Positions 11,743 through 20,863 of a stretch of 22,963 bases of DNA are shown here, piece after piece; the first letter of the stretch is position 1; every line of letters begins with the position of its first letter. Origin of the DNA: Reticulitermes lucifugus (taxonomy: Eukaryota > Arthropoda > Insecta > Blattodea > Rhinotermitidae). Made by a program: the position numbers and the translations under genes. Below the pieces are notes generated by a model. It was not told where the DNA came from, did not search any database, and saw only the letters and a program-made list of their open reading frames with translations. The stretch is from positions 144,058 through 167,020 of the forward strand of contig JAKCWW010000095.1 of assembly GCA_026260175.1 (NCBI GenBank). Direction: 5' to 3'.

Positions 11743-12042
11743 GTCTTCTGTCATGTTACACAATGTTGACTGGTAAATAGTTATAAGTTTTAAAACTTTC
11801 GCGGCGACATGATTCAATATAGTCTTCTCGGGTGCACAGCCGCGTCAATTCGTTTGAATACAACGTTTCGGGGACTAGCTCCGTCCCCATCCTCAGGCAA
11901 AACTGATTGGGGATGGGGACGGAGCTAGTCCCCGAAACGTTGTATTCAAACGAATTGACGCGGCTGTGCGCCCGAGAAGACTATATTGGTAAATAGTTAC
12001 CAACATTTCAGAGGAGCAAGCATGCTGCCTCCATATTCAGGA
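11743..12042 (-). repeat. Hairpin repeat copy 3, split by an inserted palindrome
   Basis: The family's conserved block runs from 11743 to 11783, is interrupted, and resumes at 11987 with the duplicated bases. It then continues into the hairpin: the minus strand shows CTGAATA (plus 12034-12040), a stem, GAAAT (plus 12005-12009) and GTTGGTA. The CTGANGA box has lost its G, so the core is imperfect. Removing 11784-11999 restores an ordinary family member. Confidence 0.7.
11784..11986. mobile_element. 203-bp palindromic insertion with 13-bp target duplication
   Basis: TGGTAAATAGTTA occurs at 11771-11783 and again at 11987-11999. The inserted segment contains arms 11815-11892 and 11911-11988, 78 bp each with a single mismatch, around an 18-nt spacer. 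The left 31 bp is unpaired. On the minus strand the left arm carries CTGAGGA (plus 11890-11896), one T, a perfect six-pair stem GGGGAC/GTCCCC, GAAAC (plus 11865-11869), GTT and GTA (plus 11859-11861). In the right arm the first box is interrupted. The insertion is rich in CpG inside a CpG-poor domain and hence young. The structure suggests a retroelement with inverted terminal repeats, possibly Penelope-like. Confidence 0.75.
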
Positions 12043-13799
12043 TCAAAATCCAAGTTTTCTTCAATTCCAAACTTCTGGTTATCAGTAATAAATGTATTTG
12101 TCTCTAACATTTCCTAATTTATGTACAACACAGGAAGGCATATATGTACAACCGTACTGAAAAAATTCTTCCAAAATCTTTTGTTAAATTCTACATATAA
12201 TACAAGTGTTTTATTAGGTGACAAGTAACTGCAAAGTTGACCTTTTTGTTTATTGGCTTTATGTGAATTTAGTTGTTTATGTTGGTGATGAGTACTCCAG
12301 GTTATTTCCATTACAGATGAGCCATTTTCGAATAAAAATACTTATTTTATTTCATTGTGGTTCAGATTGTAGTATGTCTGTAGAATAATTCTGACCATCT
12401 CCTTCTTTAGTGACAATATTCATCTCGTCACTGGATGTGCACAAGAGTGTATGTCTGTTGTTTTCTTGCTCAGTAACTGAAGTCTGCAATGTCAACAGTT
12501 TGTCTTAATTGCCTAAATAGTATGTATTTGTTGACAGCAAACCCCCAATTTACTGGAAAATTATACTGAAATACATACAGATATCTGTAAACAAATTTTG
12601 TAATTATTGATTCTTATTTCTGGCTGGCGACTACGTAGGTTTAAGCATTTGAATGAAAGTATTTTTTTGAGTTATTTATGGAGCAGTGTGAAAGTTGTCA
12701 ACACACAAATCAACTTCATAACTAAGTGGCATATGTCACCAAATGCTGTATAACTTAAAAAAGATACCTTTTGAAGGATTTTTCAGATTTTGTTATGTGT
12801 AGTAACGATCAAATATCAGGTTCACACTCTACATTGGACTGCAGTAAACATTTATTCCTTTTGGATTTGAAGACCAATTGAGTTATTGATGATGTATTAA
12901 TATAAATGTTTTCTGTGTAGTTACCAGATGTGTGTTATAAATGACAGTTCATGAGAGGATTTTAGTAACATGGTTCTATATAACTTCTGATACCAAGAAT
13001 ACAATTCTACAATTATGTGAAGTGTGGGGAGAGACCAGGGTGAATGGTTTTTGGTGGTGAGAAATGAAATTACTTGCATGAACATTCAGTAGAACATATT
13101 GCTGTATGACTACTGTATTGGTTTATTAGCCACTGTCTAAAACTCCCTCACAGACTAGACAACCACTGGCCTTGTTCAGAATATACTGTTCAGTCCAGAA
13201 ATTACTGGTGATTTATTCTGAAATTGGAATTAACTTTCAAAATCAGTAATGTGTGAGAGATGTATGGTAGATAAGTAGACTTTAGTGAATTTACTTGGTT
13301 TGAGAGAATATTTATGAGATTTGACTATTTTATGTGTACACAATGGACATCACCACTCCGGAAGTGCTTTAATTTAACTCTGTAGAGTGAGGGTAAAAAA
13401 ATATGAAAATCTGGTAATTAGGCAGGGTCTTTATTTTATCTGAGAACTATCGTTTTTCACTTCCCTCTGCTACCCTGCTGTGCATGTGGGCAGTCAGCTG
13501 ACTGAACTATGTTAATGAGATAAACTAGCTGACAGGAATGTCAGCTTATAGTTGTCAGATAATATAATGACCCTATATTATGATCAGCAGAAGAAGGTGG
13601 ATCAGTATTTACTGGCACCTTGCTGTGGCTCTGGCTGCAAATTGGTAGGCAAGATTCATGTCATGTTGTCATACCGTTTGTCCCAAATGCAGGCAGGTCT
13701 GGAGTAAGGTAATGGGAAACATCTAATTTAAACAAGAAATTAATTGTTATGTCTGTTCATGTTGATCTTAGTGTCTGTTGATACATTTTGCCATTTCCT

Positions 13800-13980
13800 C
13801 TGGGTCAGAAGTGATCAAGTGAGATCGCCAGAAATCGAGATGGCAATTCCCACACATCAGCTAATATTTGTGGTCATCACTGGCGAGTAGGTGATTGTGC
13901 TTTTTGACCGCTTCGGTGGAATACCCGAAGAGGATATTGAGGAAGCATGTAGGCTTAGTTGTTTGAATTTTTGTGATTTC
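13800..13980 (+). other. Weak coding-like stretch
   Basis: The frame ending at about 13979 encodes FDRFGGIPEEDIEEACRL, an acidic, protein-like sequence that stands out from its surroundings and has normal CpG content. An in-frame TAG lies just before it near 13888. Sequence upstream in the same frame is also open and protein-like. It could be a decayed element or a mutated exon. I do not recognise the family. Confidence 0.2.
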
Positions 13981-14225
13981 ACTCAGGATGTGTTGTAGTG
14001 CCAATTGTTCTTAAATTGCAAAATCTTTGCATTTAGTTCAAGACCATCAGAGATTTTGATTTTATTAACTGAAAATAATGTGCATGGTGCAGGGTATTTC
14101 GTGAATAGGTAATAGCTGATTAATTGCAGAGGAAATGAATATCATTTCTTGAATGGTAAGGTCGTTTACCATGTTCACTCAAGCCCAGTTCTGAGATAGT
14201 TGTCCTTCATTCTGAAAATCAGATG

Positions 14226-14688
14226 CGCAGATATATTGTACAAAGACAGACAGCCTTAGCAAACATTCGGGGTAGACGTTTGTTGGCTGATTACTGCGAG
14301 GTTAAGGTTTTAGGAGGTTGGGAGGAATATGTGGTGCATTTTAATGGGAATGAGAGTAGTGGGTTAGCTTGATTTCGAATGGGGTGATTGAAATTGTGGG
14401 ATTTGGGGGGTGATTGTGAGGAGAAATGTCCATTATGCCAAGGAGAGGAGAGTGCCATGTATATACTTCTTTAACTGCCCAGAAGCGCAGAGCTGGAGGG
14501 AAAAATTTATAGAAAATAAGTGGTTAATGATAAAGGAAGAGATATCTTTTAAGAAAATAGTAGGTTGCACCAAAAGTACCAATCTGAGAAATGTAGGCAT
14601 ATTGTTATATGAGCACTGCAGCACTGAGGGTCATAAATACTCAGCAAAGACATTTCCCTGTTGCTTAAGCCCATTGCAAGTACAGTAA
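14226..14688 (+). pseudogene. LINE reverse-transcriptase protein, C-terminal remnant
   Basis: The reading runs from about 14226 through LLADYCEVKVLGGWEEYV (14280-14333) and KLWDLGGDCEEKCPLC, then ILL, a frameshift and NCPEAQSWREKF. The CPLC pair followed about 15 residues later by a CP is the zinc-knuckle-like pattern found at the C-terminus of many non-LTR retrotransposon ORF2 proteins. Two in-frame stops near 14371 and 14387 and one extra T near 14474 show it is dead. Upstream reverse-transcriptase motifs are not visible, so it is the usual 5'-truncated copy. A 92-codon open frame from 14410 is the part downstream of the frameshift. The clade cannot be settled from this tail. Confidence 0.65.
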
Positions 14689-14689
14689 A

Positions 14690-14990
14690 AATATAGATTG
14701 CTGACCCTGCACACTTAACACTACAACGACGTGCTCCTCCTTTTGAAGCATTCGTACTGTTTCAGGTTTTATACTGCAGAATATCAGTGGGGCAATACTC
14801 ACTTGACACTGCGCGTGACTTGCTCCCATCTGTGTCTCACCTAAGCATGGCTGCTGGTTTCAGGCGTTATACTGCAGAATATCAAATTGGGCAATGTACT
14901 CACGTAGCACTGCATGTGACTTGCTCCCGTCGAAGTGTCTCCACAGGCATTCTTAATCGTCTCAGCGTTTATACTGCAGAATAACACTTA
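14690..14990. repeat. Imperfect ~100-bp tandem repeat, about three units
   Basis: TATACTGCAGAATA recurs at 14770, 14868 and 14970. The segments between repeat in order: a GGGCAAT...ACTCAC block, a CACTGC...GTGACTTGCTCCC block, then TTTCAGG/CTCAGCG. Spacings of 98 and 102 bp show small indels between units. It is a small minisatellite directly after the LINE remnant. Confidence 0.8.
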
Positions 14991-14999
14991 GTCGATAGT

Positions 15000-15355
15000 T
15001 AACTATTTTTATAATGAAACTTAATGGGCATGGCTGTGTCGTAAAGTGTCCGATGTTTGATCGCAGAAGTTATAATTTTATATTTGTCGAGTTGTGCAGT
15101 CTGTATTTGCGCTTAACCCTGTAAGTAGCAGTGGTAACCTTCTGTAGCCCCAGATTTAGCGGTCATTGTACTACAGGAATTCTGCTCACAGAGTATGTTT
15201 CTAGATTTCATCTTTTTCTTAGCATAAACAATTACTTTAAATAATTACTGGACGGTTTTTGTAATGGAAATAAGGCTTGTTTTTTTCGAGGTGCGAGCCA
15301 GAGTTTTAGAACGCAATTGTCCGTGTGTTTATTACTTTAAAGGGATAATTTTCGC

Positions 15356-15386
<31 letters not shown>

Positions 15387-16349
15387 TTTTTTTTTTTTTA
15401 CCAAATATCTGTTAGGTTGTAACGTTATACTCGTATGTTCCCATCGACCGAATGTTGGTAATGTTTAAGGCACAAAATGCGTTTCTGACAAAGTTTGCAC
15501 CTTTGCTTATGTGGCATACCAGCACATGCTACCAAATTACATATGTATGTCTACAGCAGTCCATCAGTTATAACTGTCAAACGTGGGAAATTTAGGTGTG
15601 CCGTAGGTTTCGAGTTGTTACTTTACTTTTGCCCCTGGTTGTATCAGTGATTAACGAATTACGTGGGATTTTGAAGGAGCTCGAGAGTTCTTTTTTTGTA
15701 TGTAGTGCTGGAGAGGAAGATTATTCGTAGCAGGTATCGATTTTCGGCCTTCTTTCACGTAATCTTACGGACCCATCGCCCAGTGCTCCACGTTTATAAA
15801 GATTATTAAAGGAAGCAATGTCGTAGTTTCTGCAAATTAGATTCTGCAACTCCTGTGTATTACATAGGGCGAATTGGATTGTTTGTTAGGGGTGGATGGT
15901 GGTCTCAGGTGTGTAAGAAGCTATAAATGCTCACCAGTTACTTCCCTTAACGACCGAATGGACACGGACATACTCTTGTAAGGTGTTTCCTGAGTGTCTA
16001 AGGCCACCTGGTATCCTATTGCCCTGCTTCTTTTCAGGACACGTGACTGGCTGTTACAGATCTCTTACCAAACTTGCATGGATTGAAGTCATGGCCAGTC
16101 CACGAGGGATTTGTTACGGATAAAGGGGATATCAATTTTCTGCCGCTAATTTCTCCTTTATTTGGTGGCCATGTCTTTGACCTACTCATCACTGACGAAA
16201 CCGTTGGATAGATTACATTGGTCGGGAAAAAAAATCGCTTCCTGTTTAAATTCAGCGAGTCTTATAATTTTGACATTGATGAATCCGAATATGACAACCA
16301 AATTGTCCTGTCACCCACCAATGTTAAGGGAGGAGGGATTAAATTAAAA
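15000..16349. other. Intergenic stretch with an (ATT)n/poly-T run
   Basis: A (TTA)n run followed by about 14 Ts lies at 15356-15399. CpG content is normal. Short plus frames at 16162-16347 and 16218-16442 (61 and 74 codons) have no motif. No gene is recognised. Confidence 0.55.
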
Positions 16350-17016
16350 AAAACACGTTTCCCATGTTTTAAGGAAGAAACCCAAATGGGAATGCAGAAA
16401 ATGAAGTTTCAATTATATGTTGCATCCCATAGCACTGTATGAAGAAATTAGCTTCTGCACAGTATCACTGTAATTGCCCGCTTTTTCTTTGCGTAGAAAG
16501 TTCCTGCAGACGTTTTCTATGGCATTTAATTTTGTACTAATTTTCTTCTAATAGTTGTTTAATCTGAGGACCAAAGAAAATTTCTTCTTTTATCTTGGCC
16601 TCACTTATTTTGGGACATTTTTGCCTTAAGTAGGCAAACCCTCGCTTTCTTTATCCATCGCGTTCACAAATATTTTTATTAAAGTGAGCTTGATATGCAG
16701 TGGAATAAATAGATTTTTGACTTATCCACTAAAGCAGGATGTGCCACATTCTTATGAACTGGTGTTGTGTCAGAACGGAGTGGCCAATTTTATTCTCTTC
16801 CGATTCTGAATCTGAATCAAGAGTATAAGTTTCTGGTGGCTTGGGCACTGGCATTAAATCATCATGAGGAACAGGTCTTAAAGCAGAGGGTATATTACAA
16901 TACTCTATTTTGTGCTTGGAAAATCTGGAGAAACCAGTCATCTTGGTCATGCAAAAATAGCAGTCGTTTCAGTGGTCTCGAGGCTCACGCCACACCGTCG
17001 GAACAGCAAAATGCAT
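16350..17016 (-). pseudogene. Decayed copy of a recurrent arthropod repeat protein (unnamed)
   Basis: Reading minus from 17016: MHFAVPTVWREPRDH, a stop, CYFCMTKMTGF, IPSALRPVPHDDL, PVPKPPETYTLDSDSESEE (to about 16780). After a deletion the family resumes, with frameshifts: IPLHIKLTLIKIFVNAMDK (about 16704-16648), CPKISEAKIKEEIF, FGPQIKQLLEEN, then SSYSAMGCNI, a stop and LKLHFLHSHLGFF (to about 16375). I recognise this order from 'uncharacterized' proteins repeated in many arthropod genomes; the element class is unknown to me. Stops, frameshifts and loss of the middle make this copy dead. Its start abuts a mariner remnant, suggesting nested insertion or recombination. Confidence 0.7.
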
Positions 17017-17616
17017 TGATGTGTGGGTACCTTTCAACCAGCCTGCCGAAGTCCTTGAACATGAGCTGCAGCAAATCTTCGGCGCCCAAACCCCTTTCAG
17101 TTGCTTGGTCACACCGTGTTGGATGTCGCTAATGTCGCTGAAACGCTCTCCTTTTAGGGCCAGTTTCACCTTCGGGAAGAGACAAAAGTCTGCCGGTGTC
17201 AAATCTGGCGAGTAGAGGGGATGCTGGATCACTCAGATGTATTTGGAAGCAAGAAACCTGCACAGTCCGGCACAAATCTCGGAATTAATCTTCCTTTTCT
17301 GTAAATCTCTTTCCAAAATTTGCCTGGCCGCTTCCTTACCGACTTCAAGACGTTCAGCGAGTAGCCTAGTGGTTATTCGCCTGTCCTGCATGGCAATGGC
17401 GCGAGCTTCTCCACGTTTTCGTTGGACCGAGCGGAAACTGGCCGGCCTGAAAAAGGCTCATCCTCCAGCGACTCCTTGCCTTCTTGCAAACGCCGAACCG
17501 TCGCAAGACTTGTGCGCGACTCAGTCATCACCGTACACATTGTTCAGGTCTTGGTACACTTCCATGGCAGTTTTCCCCGATTTAAAGCAAATTTTAATCA
17601 CGGCACGTTGCTCCAT
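17017..17616 (-). pseudogene. Mariner-type transposase with internal deletion
   Basis: The start is ATG at 17616 (MEQRAVIKICFKSGKTAMEV, the usual helix-turn-helix opening of one mariner group). A frameshift follows near the codons for VYGDD, then EGKESLEDEPFSGRPVSARS, DRRITTRLLAERL and ARQILERDLQKRK. The sequence then jumps over roughly the central third of the protein to HPLYSPDLTPADFCLFPKVK and ALKGERFSDISDIQHGVTK. The first two catalytic aspartates fall in the missing part; the third (the D of PADF) remains. No terminal inverted repeats are evident. It is inactive, with normal family length about twice what is left. Its 3' end runs straight into the neighbouring repeat protein. Confidence 0.88.
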
Positions 17617-17943
17617 GTCGAAAATTTTGACGCTCGAAAAAAGAACACACGCTTACTTGGACGGCGATAAATCGACAACTACTGACGCTACAGAGACGAA
17701 CGTGTGCTCGTTGAAAAGAGCACACTGTAGCGGTCACAACCATTTACTGTTTTGCTAACCTGTTTGCAAGGCGCTTAGAAAAAAAATCAGTCTCATTTAA
17801 CGGGCACGCTGTGTAAATGCCACATTGAAACAAACGAATGTTCGTTTACTCATAGTCTTCTTTAGACGTATAATTTGGTGAAACAGATGGTAGTGACATG
17901 TAAGGCGTGTAGTTTCTGAGTCAGTGTAAGCGTTGCCGTAAAA
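17617..17943. other. Flank between mariner and hAT remnants
   Basis: The part to about 17760 may be the mariner 5' untranslated sequence; I could not identify an inverted-repeat end. The rest shows nothing recognisable. Confidence 0.4.
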
Positions 17944-18559
17944 CAATGTTTTTAAAGTGGGTTCCTCGGAACCCTGGGGTTCCACGAAGGCATGCCAGGG
18001 GTTCCGCGAAACGCTGATAAAAGCTTGGGCATTTTGTATGTTGTTACTTCTGTCGACTTGTTTCTATAATAATATTAAACTATGAATACGAAGTAGTATT
18101 TAAAAACAGGCATATTACATTTTGAGAGGGAATACTTCCGAAAGAAATAGGTACATGACTTCAGAACATTAGGAAACTGCTACCGTTTGCAACCACTAAC
18201 CTATATGAATCTGGATTTTCGCGATACAGTGTGACAAAACCAAATGCAGAAATAAGCTACACGCTGAGGCAGATCTCAGATTGCAACTTTCGCCAGTTAT
18301 ACCAAATTTCAAATTGTTGTGTTTATAAAAACAGCCTATTCCGCCACTCTAAGAAATTAACACACAATAATTTTGCAGCTTTATTGATTGATTAAACCGA
18401 ATTTGAGGTTTCATTATTATTTTATCTGCCTACAGGGAAAGCATAGGTCTGCATTACCTTTTTTTTACTTGGTCTGTATTGACAACTCAAAAACAGGGGT
18501 GGGGTTCCATGAAATATTTCAGTCTGGACAAGGGTTCCACAGCACTATCATAAAACATT
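17944..18559 (+). mobile_element. Decayed hAT-type element with GGGTTCC-rich ends
   Basis: The left end has CAATGTTTTTAAAG at 17944 followed by clustered GGGTTCC/GGAACCC words. The right end has the same words in inverse order (GGGGTTCC near 18500, GGGTTCC near 18531) and closes with ATAAAACATT, roughly inverse to the left tip. Such ends are typical of hAT elements. The interior holds a transposase C-terminus. No convincing 8-bp target duplication remains. It is about 616 bp, so most of the transposase is gone. Confidence 0.6.
18180..18328 (+). pseudogene. hAT transposase C-terminal (dimerisation) remnant
   Basis: The frame reads LPFATTNLYESGFSRYSVTK, then a one-base shift gives KTKCRNKLHAEADLRLQLSP and a tail ending at a stop at 18326-18328. 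YESGFS, KTKxRNKL and DLRxxLS in this order are characteristic of the C-terminal hAT dimerisation region in ZBED-like transposases. The frameshift and the lack of upstream catalytic sequence show it is inactive. It sits centrally within the element at 17944-18559 and explains it. Confidence 0.75.
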
Positions 18560-19439
18560 TTACGATATGAGATGGAATTAATACATTACGAAGCAATAAG
18601 CATTAAATATTATGAGTGTGTGTCTGTATGCTTGCCTTAGTTATCCAGCATGAAAAGCGCGTGCGTCGTGTTATATTGTCATCTGTGGCGTGTCTGGCTG
18701 TACCATATTTTTCCGCATTATCTCACAAGCCGCACGATTTTCAGGGGGGAAAAATATTGAACATAAAATGTGTGTTTTGATTTTGTCTGCAACTTTTGTC
18801 TGAAACATTTCTCATTCTAAGAAGAATTCAGCGAGATGTTATATACGTATGTACGTACGTCGTCATGTAAAGTACCCGCTGTTCTTGTCAGATTTTAATT
18901 AAACTCGAATTTTCTTGACAGATTTTCGAATAAATACAAAGAATCAAATTTCATAAAAACCCGCCATGTGAGAGCCGAGTTGTTCCATGCGGACGGTTAG
19001 ACAGACATTACGAAGTTATAGTCGCTTTTCGCAATTTTGCCAACGCGCCTAAGAATGTTCTCCATCCGTGGCCAGTTGCATAGACACGATCTTACCATTA
19101 CTTTACTCTGTACCATGTGAATTCACGTTATATTGCGATAACATTGTGCCTGTGGGAAGAATGTTTCCTCATAGCCACATTTGTTAGAAGTTGTGCATTG
19201 TGTTACTGAATGTCGAATCTTAACAGGGGCGATAGGAATTTCCTTGTCATCATATCCAAAACTGCTCTCATGTACGTATAAAGTAAAGGCTGGTGTAGTG
19301 TGAAAACTAGCAGTTGCGGAGGTTACCTCCACGGCCTCTTATACGCTGTAATTGCGTGGTGCTAAGCGCTGGAACCACCTCTGCCAGATATTTCGTATTC
19401 TGTTTAGTGTCATTGTATAAAACACAGAGACTGGAGAAA
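18560..19439. other. Intergenic stretch, no recognised gene
   Basis: A 69-codon minus frame at 19123-19332 has no motif. A short GTAC-rich run lies near 18848-18862. Nothing else is supported. Confidence 0.5.
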
Positions 19440-19453
19440 TGTTACACAGTAGT

Positions 19454-19905
19454 TGTTTTTAACAGTTCGCACCACTAACAACGACAGCACACGAAACAAA
19501 ACAGCTTAATATAAATACGATCTTCAGAACACACAAAACCACGATTTTATGCATCAGTTAGCCAGTGACGAGCGAAAACAAGAAAACGGTGCTGCTATTT
19601 TAACCCTGTATATACAACTTAGACAGGGCTTTAAGTTATTATACAGTGTGTTTTACGTATATTTTACAATTTTAAACGTGTATCCGTTTTAAAGTGTTAT
19701 TACTACCTACATATAAGACAAAAGTGATCTAGACTGCATATAGCAATTGACTGAACATATGGATGTGAAGTACTAGTATGTATAGTTTGTGACCCCCTGA
19801 AGATGGTCTATAAGTAGACCGAAACATATGTAGGGGAATTTAGGGGAATTTAATAAACTATAAAATAGTTTCAAGTGAGTGCGCATTTAGTTGGTTATTA
19901 AGTAT
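19454..19905 (+). mobile_element. 452-bp insertion with 14-bp target duplication
   Basis: TGTTACACAGTAGT is present at 19440-19453 and again, unchanged, at 19906-19919. The insert has no coding capacity and no obvious terminal inverted repeats. It carries a hammerhead-like motif at 19793-19836, directly followed by the tandem pair TAGGGGAATT TAGGGGAATT (19831-19850). A long, staggered duplication together with a hammerhead motif fits a non-autonomous Penelope-like or retrozyme-type retroelement; the assignment is an inference. Confidence 0.6.
19793..19836 (+). ncRNA. Candidate type I hammerhead ribozyme motif
   Basis: In order: stem I strand CCCC (19793-19796); core CTGAAGA (19797-19803); one extra T (19804); stem II GGTCTA/TAGACC (19805-19810 with 19815-19820) around TAAG; GAA (19821-19823); stem III AC/GT (19824-19825 with 19830-19831) around ATAT; A at 19832 as the cleavage-site base (GTA); stem I strand GGGG (19833-19836). 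All invariant hammerhead positions are present and the topology is type I with a two-pair stem III, the minimal form known from Penelope-like elements. The unpaired T between the core and stem II is a departure that may weaken or abolish cleavage. Confidence 0.45.
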
Positions 19906-19919
19906 TGTTACACAGTAGT

Positions 19920-20191
19920 GTTACGTTCCCACGTTGTTTGCATCGTTTGGGGCCGATATTGCGAGGCTGAGGGAACAGAAATCGCTGTCATGGTGGAATT
20001 GGAATCTATTTGATTTAAAGTGCTTGTAGTTTAATCGAGGTAATATTTACATGGATGTACAGAGAAAAACCACGAAAACCCTCAGGATAGCCGTTGGCTT
20101 CGCCGAGTTATTGTAGTGTGACGTGTTACAGTTGCAAACCTTGCAGTGTTAATTTTTTAATTGCAGTTGTTTTGGGAATCCAGTGGTCGGG
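19920..20191 (+). promoter_or_regulatory. 5' flank and possible untranslated exon of the helicase gene
   Basis: A good acceptor (T-rich tract ending TTGCAG at 20161-20166) lies 25 bp before the start codon, implying a spliced 5' leader. A donor-like GAG/GTAATA at 20039-20040 could give a 127-bp leader intron; alternatively the leader exon lies farther upstream. No TATA box is clear. Confidence 0.3.
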
Positions 20192-20314
20192 ATGGATGCC
20201 AGTGACCCTCCGACACCAACGACCAACACAGGGCCGAGAAAATTCTTCGTCGCAGGCGTCGAAGTGGAGTTTCCGGTGAAACCATACAAGTGCCAAATAT
20301 CTACTATGAACATG
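20192..20314 (+). CDS. BRIP1: BRIP1/FANCJ-like DNA helicase, first coding exon
   Basis: The frame starts at ATG 20192 and gives 41 residues before the donor ATG/GTGAGG at 20314/20315. After a Pro/Thr-rich lead it reads VAGVEVEFPVKPYKCQ and ISTMNM. This matches the conserved N-terminal block (GV...FP.KPY..Q...MN) just ahead of the Walker A motif in XPD-family 5'-3' DNA helicases. FANCJ repairs interstrand crosslinks and unwinds G-quadruplexes in the nucleus. The MN and the following IRGL and SGKT residues favour FANCJ; the PYKCQ favours RTEL1, which remains the alternative. The frame stays open into the intron to 20437, but those residues are not conserved. Confidence 0.78.
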
Positions 20315-20863
20315 GTGAGGACATCTCTTGGCGTTTACTGGAACTACTTGAAGACTTTATTGCAAGAGTGGGCTGAGGGCGTTTTGTTACGGCTTTGCCG
20401 GTGGATTCCGTGTTTCTTTATGGCAGTTCTGTACTGATCGGCAGGTGGCAGATTGTCAGAATCTACACCGATGATCACAAGCATTTTTATTGTGTAAGGA
20501 GTTTACCTTGCCACAATAATATTCAATAATATTTTGTATGAAGTTTCTGATGGGTTATATTCTTGATAAATTATTGCCATTGTTTTTCGTAATTCATGAT
20601 CTGAAAAATTGGTGGGTGGGGGGGGGGGTTCGCTCACAAAACACGGTTCTGTGTGGAGATGTTTTTCAAAATTGAATATCGTGAAGGGGAGCCCTCTTAT
20701 ATGCAGGGTCGTCTTTTATTTGTGTGAATACGGTGTTTATATTTCTTAGATGCCATGAGCCATTTCTGGGAAATAAAAGAAATCCATAACTTAGAGAATT
20801 TGGGTTAAATTACCATGTTTCTGCTGTTGTGCTATAGTTTTTCCTTTCCTTATTCTGCTACAG
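20315..20863 (+). other. Helicase intron (549 bp)
   Basis: It begins GTGAGG and ends in a pyrimidine-rich tract followed by CTACAG, phase 0. It contains a run of G (about 20617-20628) and otherwise AT-rich sequence with no element I recognise. Confidence 0.75.

Larger units (their letters stand above)
9100..13850. other. CpG-depleted, T/G-rich domain without genes
   Basis: By eye there are about ten CG dinucleotides in 9121-10620, against about fourteen in only 300 bp at 15601-15900. TG and CA are correspondingly common, the trace of methyl-cytosine decay. Open frames are all under 91 codons and unrecognised. AATAAA-like words occur (near 8932, 9296 and 10133) but no transcript end can be fixed. 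In insects with DNA methylation such domains usually mark gene bodies, so this is probably intronic or untranslated sequence. The young palindrome at 11815-11988 stands out as a CpG-rich island in it. Confidence 0.5.

Noticed and set aside
15356..15399. (TTA)n plus poly-T as a reverse-oriented retroelement tail
   Set aside because: No element body or target duplication is visible beside it; simple-sequence expansion is enough.
17237..17758. 173-codon plus-strand open frame
   Set aside because: It is the antisense shadow of the mariner transposase remnant.
20315..20437. Extension of the helicase first exon to the stop at 20437
   Set aside because: Splicing at 20314/20315 joins conserved residues in phase with exon 2; the read-through residues resemble nothing in the family.
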